Shown here piece by piece: positions 57,233 to 64,000 of a stretch of DNA of 64,000 nucleotides. The DNA is from Phytophthora quininea. Taxonomy: Eukaryota > Oomycota > Peronosporomycetes > Peronosporales > Peronosporaceae. Position 1 is the stretch's first letter. Each line of letters starts with the position of its first letter. A program made the translations under genes and the position numbers. The DNA lies in assembly GCA_011947345.1 (NCBI GenBank), contig JAAVTG010000548.1, positions 124,001 to 188,000 of the forward strand, written 5' to 3'. Below the pieces are notes generated by a model that saw only the letters and a program-made list of their open reading frames with translations, did not search any database and had not been told where the DNA came from.

Positions 57233-57325
57233 TAGTTCATGGGCTTCAGCCCGCCAGCTGCCCACGCCGCGCTTGTGCTGTTCTTCTGCATCCTGAAGCT
57301 CCTGTCCATGTGGAGACGATCTCAA
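57233..57325 (+). pseudogene. ABCG transporter relic
   Basis: About 90 bp match two separated parts of the ABCG gene's end: the MGFSPPAA segment (ABCG 47598-47620) joined directly to the ALVLFFCILKLL segment (ABCG about 47860-47895), so roughly 240 bp in between are deleted. It is too short to be functional. It reads AGCCCGCC where the ABCG gene has AGCCGCCC, which shows that the latter lacks a C. Confidence 0.8.
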
Positions 57326-57409
57326 TGTTAGTGGTGTTTCAGCATAGCACGAGAGGTAATATTTAAAGTGACCACAACATTTAAGGCGCCATCTTGCTGT
57401 TTGATAAGG

Positions 57410-58479
57410 TCATGATCGTCGAGACAGCACCGCTACGTAGAGAAAGCCGTCGGCGTAGGCAAAGTTCCGATACAAAGTCACGATGGAGACGTGCGGTGGG
57501 ACTGGAATGCCGTGGACGACGAGCTGCAGCTTGTTTTCCGTGTCCATTGTCGCTGACGTGAAGAGGTCTGGAAGCAGGTAGTGCAACACTTCCACCAGAG
57601 TTTTTCTTGGCCTGCCACAACAATTCCACAAACAGAATGGTTAGTAAATAATTTCCTAGACCTACATTTAACCCAACGCACCATCCTGCAACGGCGCGAT
57701 TGGCATCTGAATTGCAGGCGCGTCATCGAGGTGCACCCGCAGCGGCAGATGCCTCAGCGTTGAGACCTCCCCGTCCAAACGCAACTCGTGCGTCGCCTCT
57801 CGATAACTCTCATAGTCATCTATCAAAAGAAAAAATATATATAAGCCATTAGTAAGTGAAAGTATCTAAATTCCTTGTCAGAGTTCACTTACTCTGAGCG
57901 ATGCTGGTCCAGATCTGGGTCTGTTGAGCTTCAGGCAGCGCCATCACGGATTTCGTCGACCCTGTCCTTAGAAAAGTGGCTTGCTTCAAGCTGTGCATAA
58001 AGTGCGACTCCACACTTTGTTCGTTGTCACAAGGCAGCAAAACTTCGTTGGGGAAGCCCAAAAGTGGACTGTCAGCTTCCAGGGCAAGTTTGCTGCTTCA
58101 ACCGGGTCTGTCCCGGAAAGCATGTCACGAAGTAGTCCGAAGGGTAAATGCCAGTGGAGAGGCACGCCGTTCGCCTCGAACCAAATGGAGTTGCCGTGAA
58201 CACCAGCCATGGGAGGAGCTGCGTCTCGAAAATATTCGACGACGTCCCGGGTCTGGGACACCAGATACCCCATCCGAGGAACCATTGCCTATTAGAACAA
58301 TTAATTTGAAACACACATGAGTTTTAGATTGTATATATAGTGTCTGGACAGCAACAACTTACGTAGAATGGACGCGGAGCATGCAGCGTCGTGACTTCCG
58401 ATGGGTCTAAGGAGAAGACGACGGGGATGCGGCCCGCCCACACGCGCTGGCGCAGCAGCTCCAAGCCAGCGTCGTTCAT
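57410..58479 (-). CDS. ATG5: Autophagy protein 5 (ATG5), four exons
   Basis: Exon 1 (58479-58363) begins MNDAGLELLRQRVWAGRIPV, like the ATG5 N-terminus (VWFGRIPTCF in human). Exon 2 (58288-57893) has MVPRMGYL, IWFEANGVPLHWHLPFGLLR and LPWKLTVHF. Exon 3 starts after an AG near 57821 with QNDYESYREATHEL and runs to about 57690. Exon 4 has TLVEVLHYLLPDLF, KLQLVVHGIPVPPHVSIVTL and NFAYADGFLYVAV, ending at 57410. Introns are about 70 bp with GTAAGT-type donors; the exon 3/4 junction is uncertain. ATG5 is the ubiquitin-fold target of ATG12 and helps lipidate ATG8 in autophagosome formation. A frame change at plus-strand 58058-58060 (one missing base in a G run of the coding strand) is probably a sequence error, because the gene is essential and single-copy in most eukaryotes. 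Confidence 0.9.
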
Positions 58480-58864
58480 AAGATGTTCTGGGTATTTCTA
58501 TTTTGATGTGTTTTTCTCAGATTAAAAATAGATACTTAGTGGATACTTTACATGGATATTTTATCACATTACTTGAGTTTTGTATCACAAAGGACATGCA
58601 TAGTTGGAGAATATGACAGCTTTTATGTAGTGATTGTGGAGTAGACTGTTTACGATCCTGAAGTGTTCCCATCTCGAACGTATCGCGTTGACTCAACGCC
58701 ATTGCTTTTGCTCTGTTGATCTTGTACAGAAGATTGATGCAACCGTTACGACAAGAATTTCGGGAGCACGCAATCCGTTGGAACCATAAACCGTTAGATT
58801 GTAGTGCGTGCCACTTCGCTTCTCTTAGCGTCGGAAAACTCGCGGTGTTCGCATTGAGCGCGAC

Positions 58865-58882
58865 CTCATTCCACAAGTTTCT
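58865..58882 (+). promoter_or_regulatory. Oomycete initiator-like element of GH17 gene 2
   Basis: CCTCATTCCACAAGTTTC lies about 34 nt before the ATG at 58916 and matches the oomycete initiator closely. Confidence 0.6.
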
Positions 58883-58915
58883 TGTCCTCAGGAAGCTCCA
58901 AGCCAGAAGCTACCA

Positions 58916-59792
58916 ATGATTTCTTCTCCATTTCTAGCTGTCTTAGCGACAGCTGCGACTCTCTTGACGACCGTCGACGCTCGACTTTCCACCGGCGTCT
59001 GCTACTCTCCGTGGCACCACTCGACCATCAATTGGAATGTGCTCGCCACCGACATGGGGCAGGTGGGCCAGTACTTTTCCAGTATCCGAACCTATCACGC
59101 CCAATTCAACGGGATCAACGTTGTCGATATGGCTGCATCCGCCGGCCTTCGCGTTGCTATTGGAGTTCAAATGGGCGACCGCAGCAAAATTGCCTCTGAG
59201 ATCCAAGCAGTTTGTGACGGCTACGGTCGGAATGCGTGGGCGGTGGAAGCTGTCTATGTGGGCAATGAAAACCTCCGCAATGGCGGCTTTGGATCGTACT
59301 CTGCCAACGATTTGGCGGGCTACATTCGCTGGGTGAAAAGTTGTGTGGGAATACCCCGTGGGCTCGGTACAGCGCATCAACGAGTGGTTAACTGCCGATG
59401 GAGCGTGGACTCTCGCGAGTGCCAGCGATGTCATCGGTGTCAACATTCACCCGTTCTTTACTCCGGGATATTTGCCACCTATCGAGAAGCTCGTGAAGCA
59501 ATGGAATCAAATGACGAGCAAGTTCGGGTCGAGCAAAGTTCACCTGACGGAAACGGGATGGCCGTATGCCGGTGGGAACTACCAGAACAATTGGGCGTCC
59601 ATGAGCACCATGCAGCAATATCTGTACGATTATTCGTGGTGGTCCAAGAGCGTGGGTCAGTCCTACTGGTTCATGATGTACGACACGACCGTGAGCTACT
59701 CGGGCGCCGAATACGAGAAACATTTTGGTCTGTTCGGCACGGATATGTCCAAGCACGTGAATTTTCCAAACTGGAGACTGCGACGCCTATAG
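58916..59792 (+). CDS. Secreted GH17 endo-1,3-beta-glucanase 2, two apparent frameshifts
   Basis: The ATG at 58916 starts a signal peptide ([20 protein letters not shown]), then [20 protein letters not shown]. Catalytic landmarks: [13 protein letters not shown] (acid/base Glu) and [12 protein letters not shown] (nucleophile Glu). About 293 residues. Between them the frame is thrown at a G run (59347-59349) and a C run (59354-59357); one added base in each restores the sequence seen in the intact paralogue. It is the more diverged of the three glucanases, and it ends [15 protein letters not shown] without the NQQKRLRR tail of the others. Confidence 0.88.
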
Positions 59793-60480
59793 TCGCGTCC
59801 AAGTAGACCATCGCTGTGAACGATTCACAGTAAAATTTAATACCGCCAAAGTTTTGCATTCCATTGAAAATAAACGCTAAGACGATGCTCTCGCTTTTGT
59901 TGTGGATCTAAATTTTAATGGTGGTTGTTTGGTTGGGCTCATTTCGCTTGTATCAAAGGAAATGCAATAATTATCCCATCGCAACGTCGAATAGAACTCA
60001 TTAACCTCTCTGTAGTTGTCAATTTACCATCTCGTGCTATCTGCTCTCGAACAAAATAATTGTCGATTACCCGGCAGCTTCTCCACGTTTCGCTTGTAGA
60101 CTCGCGAAATATGTACATCGTGAAAATCACCGCCGTACTTTGCATGTGAACCACGTCCGGAGCTTCCCAGCCATATCCCACAGCTAATAAGCCACCAAGA
60201 AGAAAATGGTCGTTCTAACTCGCTTTTTTACGAGAATGCAGCAGGTTAGAATTGACGAGTTAAAACTTTCAGTGAAAACGTTCACTCCACCACAAACGAT
60301 CGATCGTAGGATTGGCATGGGATCTTTCAACGCATGTTATCCGTCGCGATGTCCCTATGGTTCGAGTGGTAACTCATTTGTCGCGTATCATACGTGAGGA
60401 TATGGATAGTACTTGTTTGGACACCATGAATTCCAAGTGACACTCAATTCTCTCTCCCGACCTTATGGAGTGTACTAAAG
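59793..60480. other. Intergenic between GH17 genes 2 and 3
   Basis: Only short readings on both strands (80 and 63 residues) occur, with no domain. It holds the terminator of gene 2 and the upstream region of gene 3. Confidence 0.4.
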
Positions 60481-60500
60481 CTCGCCACGCGACTTTGTTT

Positions 60501-60517
60501 TCATTCCCCAATTTCCT
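60501..60517 (+). promoter_or_regulatory. Oomycete initiator of GH17 gene 3
   Basis: TCATTCCCCAATTTCCT is a near-perfect oomycete initiator with its flanking CAATTT element, about 52-68 nt before the ATG at 60568. Confidence 0.65.
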
Positions 60518-60567
60518 TTACCCAGCACGAGGATCTACAAAAACAACACGTTGAACCAATCCAAGCA

Positions 60568-61458
60568 ATGGTGTCCTCGACTTTCGCTGCTTTCGCCGTG
60601 GGTGCTGCGGTCGCCGTGACCGGTGTCGATGCTCGACTTTCGACCGGTGTCTGCTACTCGCCGTGGCACCACCAGATCGTCAATTGGGACGTGCTGGCCA
60701 ACGACATGAAGCAGGTCTCGCAGTACTTCTCGAGCATCCGCACCTACCACGCGCAGTTTAGCGGTGTCAGCGTCATCGACATGGCGGCCTCGGCCGGGAT
60801 TCGCGTTGCTGTCGGTGTGCAGCTAGGTGACCGTCGCCACATTGACACCGAGATTCAGGCCGTTTGCGACGGCTACTCCCGCAACTCGTGGGCCGTCGAG
60901 GCCGTCTACGTGGGCAACGAGGACCTGAAGAACGGCGGCTTCGGTTCCTTCTCGGCCGACGAATTGGCCGGCTACATCCGTCGCGTCAAGAGCTGTGTCG
61001 GCAACACTCCCGTCGGCTCGGCGCAGCGTATCAACGAGTGGTTGAGTGCCGACCAGGCCTGGACGCTGGCCAATGCCTGCGACATCATCGGTGTCAACAT
61101 CCACCCGTACTTCACGCCCGGCGGACAGTCGGCGATCGACAAGCTGAAAGCTCAATGGGAGCAGATGATAAGCAAGTTCGGCGCTGCCAAGGTGCACCTG
61201 ACGGAGACTGGCTGGCCGTACGCGGGTGAGAATTACCAGGGCAACGTCCCGTCCAAGGAGAACATGCAGCAGTTCCTGTACGACTACGCGTGGTGGGCCA
61301 AGAGCGTGACCCAGTCGTACTGGTTCATGATGTATGACACGGTTGTGAGCTACTCGGGCTCCGAGTGCGAGAAGCGCTTCGGTCTGTTCGGCACCGATAT
61401 GTCCCAGCACGCCAACATCCCGGACTACCAGAACCAGCAGAAGCGTCTGCGTCGCTAA
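60568..61458 (+). CDS. Secreted GH17 endo-1,3-beta-glucanase 3, intact
   Basis: A 296-residue uninterrupted protein. The signal peptide ([20 protein letters not shown]) is followed by [20 protein letters not shown]. Catalytic Glu residues lie in [16 protein letters not shown] (about 110) and [15 protein letters not shown] (about 214). The conserved C-terminal part is [20 protein letters not shown]. Nearly identical to the minus-strand copy at 41085-41977, so the duplication is recent or maintained by conversion. It probably acts on beta-1,3-glucan in the cell wall or the plant apoplast; which substrate is not shown by sequence. Confidence 0.95.
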   Translation: MVSSTFAAFAVGAAVAVTGVDARLSTGVCYSPWHHQIVNWDVLANDMKQVSQYFSSIRTYHAQFSGVSVIDMAASAGIRVAVGVQLGDRRHIDTEIQAVCDGYSRNSWAVEAVYVGNEDLKNGGFGSFSADELAGYIRRVKSCVGNTPVGSAQRINEWLSADQAWTLANACDIIGVNIHPYFTPGGQSAIDKLKAQWEQMISKFGAAKVHLTETGWPYAGENYQGNVPSKENMQQFLYDYAWWAKSVTQSYWFMMYDTVVSYSGSECEKRFGLFGTDMSQHANIPDYQNQQKRLRR

Positions 61459-62060
61459 GCCCGCCATGATGAGACGAGAACATTCAAGAACTCCAGCTCC
61501 TAGGGGCTGATGGTAGAACACGATTTCGTGGAAAAGAGGATCCAAAGAGTGTGTCGAGCCTCGTACTCCAGTAGTTTATTTTGCTTTGCCCTAGACTTTT
61601 GTTTTGTATTTCTTCGCGTACATCGATCGCGCGATAAAGTTTGTCGGGGCTGGTAGCGTTGTTCCTGAAAACAATATGGGAAGTACGAGTACTCGAATCC
61701 GGTGCATGGCAACAGGAAAACGAATCCGAAGTGAATCTCTGCGGTCTACTCGTCATGCATCGAGCGTCTTTGCACTTGATGGTGTACCTGCAATTTCCTC
61801 TTTCTAGGTGCATGAAGCAAAAACAATGAGGATTCACAGCTAAGATCCGACCAGCAAACAAAAGCTAGCCATCTCTACAGCTTTTTGTTTCAAAATGACG
61901 ACTACAGGAAGATGATGCGCGCTGAACAACATGTTTTTGTCAGTCAAGCTTTTCAGGCTTCGACTTGCAAAACACGACTATCCAACGAGCTTTTCTATCC
62001 AACAACACAAGCCATTCTCAAACTTACTACCACTCGGAAATCTCTCTCCTTCCCAGATCC
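61459..62060. other. Intergenic, nothing recognised except a weak initiator
   Basis: No supported gene. CCATTCTCAAACTTAC near 62012 resembles the oomycete initiator and lies about 48 nt before the next ATG. Confidence 0.4.
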
Positions 62061-62639
62061 ATGGTGTCTTCATCATCAACTCTTCTGGGTCTTCTTGTCA
62101 TCTCGTCGATCAACGTTTGTGCGTCGCTGTACGTCGAGTTCCAGTACGGAGGCCAGTGGGTAGACGTCGGGAACCAAGACCTCAACGCTGTAGTGTACAG
62201 TGCTGCGTACAACAATTTCAACCAAGTCGGCGGGAGCTACCAAGTCTCGGGTGCCGGCTGGACGGATGGTCGCGTTTGCAGCAGCTACGACGACGGGTCT
62301 TATCCTCCAGCGGACGTGACTTTCACAGTCACGGGCCAAGCCGAGTACGGCCAGGAGCCTGCTCTTAACATTTCCGGGTGGAACTTCCGCGACCTCTTCA
62401 TCCACACGATGTGGGACGGCGTCCAGCAAATCACCAACCCGACGGGGTGGTCAGTGTGCACCCCAAAGCTCTCCATCCCGAGCTGCAAGGGAATGGCTTG
62501 CGCCTACAACTGCTATCCGGAGAATATCGACCCGGCCTGCACTGAGTTGACTTGGGGCCACAACATGCCGAGTATCCTGCGGGTCAACACGTACGACGAC
62601 GACGGAACTCTACGTGCCGAGTTTTTGAGATCCGCTTGA
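62061..62639 (+). CDS. Secreted protein of unknown function, 192 residues
   Basis: The ATG at 62061 starts a signal peptide (MVSSSSTLLGLLVISSINVC), cleaved about at SLYVEFQYGGQWVDVGNQDL. At least six Cys occur in the mature part (CSSYDDG, VCTPK, PSCKGMACAYNCYPENIDPA and CTEL), so it is a disulfide-rich extracellular protein. The frame is open and uninterrupted. I do not recognise the family; a role at the plant interface or in the cell wall is only a guess from its secretion and its glucanase neighbours. An alternative upstream in-frame start lacks a signal peptide, so 62061 is preferred. Confidence 0.8.
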   Translation: MVSSSSTLLGLLVISSINVCASLYVEFQYGGQWVDVGNQDLNAVVYSAAYNNFNQVGGSYQVSGAGWTDGRVCSSYDDGSYPPADVTFTVTGQAEYGQEPALNISGWNFRDLFIHTMWDGVQQITNPTGWSVCTPKLSIPSCKGMACAYNCYPENIDPACTELTWGHNMPSILRVNTYDDDGTLRAEFLRSA

Positions 62640-62695
62640 CGAACATTGTTTCAGGAACTGCTGGCACGAGTGGTTGTTCGACTGCAACGAATGAA

Positions 62696-63949
62696 TTAGC
62701 GCTTGCCATCGGTCTCATTCCAGCGATCGGCAGCACCATCAAGACTGCCGTTCAAATGGTGTGCCAGCTCCAATAAGACTCGATTTCGATTGAAATATAC
62801 ACACTCGTGTTCTCCATTTCTAACTTCTCCGATAACACACAATAGCTGCGGCACCACTTCCACACGGAACGGACCTGGACCGGGGAACACTTCCCCGTCC
62901 AGATTCAACACGTCCTCGACGACTTTGCGTCCACTGGGGTATTGTCCGACAACACGTAGCTGATCTTGGCTTCGTGTTTGTGTGGTGCTAGTAGTCCACG
63001 TTTGATCTTGAGATACAGGTAGCGGTGCACGCCCAGCCACCGCGTAGCTTCCGACTCGGCCGCAATGTCCGAACCGATACCGTAACTGACTCCCGTACAA
63101 GCGAACTCGAGTCTTGTCGAGCCGTCCTCGTTGCTCGCTTGGCACGTCATGACGTCCAGCGGTCGGATCTTGCGCTTGATGATGCAGTAGACCGCAGATT
63201 CATGAGAAGGAGTGCCCACACCTTTGCCGAAGGCGTTGTCTGTGCCAGCGCAGATCAATGAGATCGGCGTCGTCGCCACCAGCGACCGCCACACGTCTTC
63301 GTGTCGAGTGAACACGCCGTTCATGAACTCGCAGACGGTGCCGTCGCCGCCCACGAACACGATCGCTTCGTACTTCTTACTCAGGTCGAAGTCCACGCCA
63401 ATATCGCGGGCGTGACCACCGTAGGAAGTCTCCTCGACATCGCACACGATACCGGCGAGTTCCAACAGCGGCCTCCAGTGCCCCCAAATTTGTCGTCCAC
63501 GACGTCGTCCAGAATGAGGATTCACCACTACCTTGATCCTTCGAGTGGCGTTCTCGGGTACTCGAGCCATCCACTTGACGAACAACTGCACCAACGTCAA
63601 CTCACCCGAAGTAACCTCATCTTTTAGGGATGCAAACACACGTAGCCGTCATTTGTATCTTATCTCCTGTTCTTCTATGGTGGTGTCAGCTCCGATATCA
63701 CCCACAGCATGGCATGGCATGGTATCAGTCCCGACAGACACGGCAGTCTTCCGTGAGTTCTTGGAGGGCTGCGCGAAGTGGAAGCAGACGTTCAGACTCA
63801 GCGCTGGCCTTCCGATCGGGTCACCGCGTTAACATCACCTCGGAGACCCTTCACCAAGAGGTCCTTGGCTCACATTAGCAGCCCACCAACGACCTTGTCG
63901 TTTTGACAGAGCCGTTCTCCTCATCCACCTTCACACTCTTGCCTTCCAT
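62696..63949 (-). CDS. Sphingosine/diacylglycerol kinase-like lipid kinase, N-terminal structure uncertain
   Basis: The catalytic core (63639-62905) has RIKVVVNPHSGRRRGRQIWG (the VNPHSG nucleotide-binding motif), YEAIVFVGGDGTVCEFMNGV (GGDGT) and ATTPISLICAGTDNAFGKGV, the order of the DAGK/sphingosine kinase family. These enzymes phosphorylate a lipid to a signalling phospholipid. A frame change at GGGG (62936-62939) is bridged by one base and leads to LNLDGEVFPGPGPFRVEVVP, the usual family C-terminus, ending at 62696. The core has no ATG of its own. An ATG at 63949 (MEGKSVKVDEENG) with an intron before about 63620 is a plausible start, but the upstream exons are not settled. Confidence 0.75.
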
Positions 63950-64000
63950 CGTGCTTAAAACGGGTATCACAGTAAAACAGGGCAATACACAAGTTAACGA

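Noticed and set aside
60823..61545. 240-residue minus-strand ORF opposite GH17 gene 3
   Set aside because: Antisense shadow; the same shadow appears opposite the other GH17 copies.
1..64000. CRISPR arrays, rRNA genes and bacterial-style operons
   Set aside because: None seen; the window is clearly eukaryotic, with introns, signal peptides and retroelements.

Overview
The window looks like nuclear DNA of a plant-pathogenic oomycete, most likely a Phytophthora species. It holds secreted proteins with RxLR-dEER leaders followed by repeated W/Y modules, a full-size PDR-type ABCG transporter, three secreted GH17 glucanases, a P450, an oomycete-style initiator (CATTCCNCAATTT-like) 30-65 nt upstream of several ATGs, and many retroelements (LINE, DIRS-like, hAT).

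Layout. 1-6241: a LINE on the minus strand with two ORFs. 6.5-10.4 kb: two hAT transposase remnants and a 35-bp minisatellite. 10.5-18.75 kb: a tandem minus-strand array of six RxLR/WY effector loci, all broken as read. 19.3-21.0 kb: a decayed ankyrin-type gene. 21.3 kb: a ~170-bp 5'-truncated LINE with a 16-bp target-site duplication. 22-28.2 kb: a DIRS-like tyrosine-recombinase retroelement. 28.3-33.5 kb: gene-poor. 34-36.9 kb: a P450 relic next to an intact P450. 37-38.5 kb: a second ankyrin gene. 38.7-40.9 kb: a repeat/TPR/U-box gene. 41-42 kb: GH17 glucanase 1. 43.9-47.9 kb: an ABCG transporter. 48.6-57.0 kb: one large ankyrin-pseudokinase-kinase gene split by a 5.3-kb hAT-type composite element. 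57.4-58.5 kb: ATG5. 58.9-61.5 kb: GH17 glucanases 2 and 3. 62-62.6 kb: a small secreted protein. 62.7-63.95 kb: a sphingosine/diacylglycerol-kinase-like gene.

The most striking object is the element at 49719-55015. It has perfect 15-bp inverted termini (CAGGGCTTCGCATCA), a hAT-sized 8-bp target-site duplication (CTCCCCGA), two 754-bp direct repeats carrying a hAT C-terminal fragment, and between them an RxLR effector gene, a second effector remnant and a LINE fragment. Removing it, with one copy of the duplication, rejoins the kinase gene in the correct frame. This is a candidate case of a DNA transposon that mobilised effector genes.

A caution applies to every 'broken' call. Genes expected to be intact (ABCG, ATG5, GH17, lipid kinase, U-box gene, DIRS recombinase) also carry frameshifts, and nearly all fall in short homopolymers, mostly as one missing G or C. 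This fits systematic homopolymer under-calling in the assembly. Breaks that this cannot explain (in-frame stops at 6791, 13142, 20314 and 49683; the 2-bp loss at about 12020; the hAT insertion) are more likely real.
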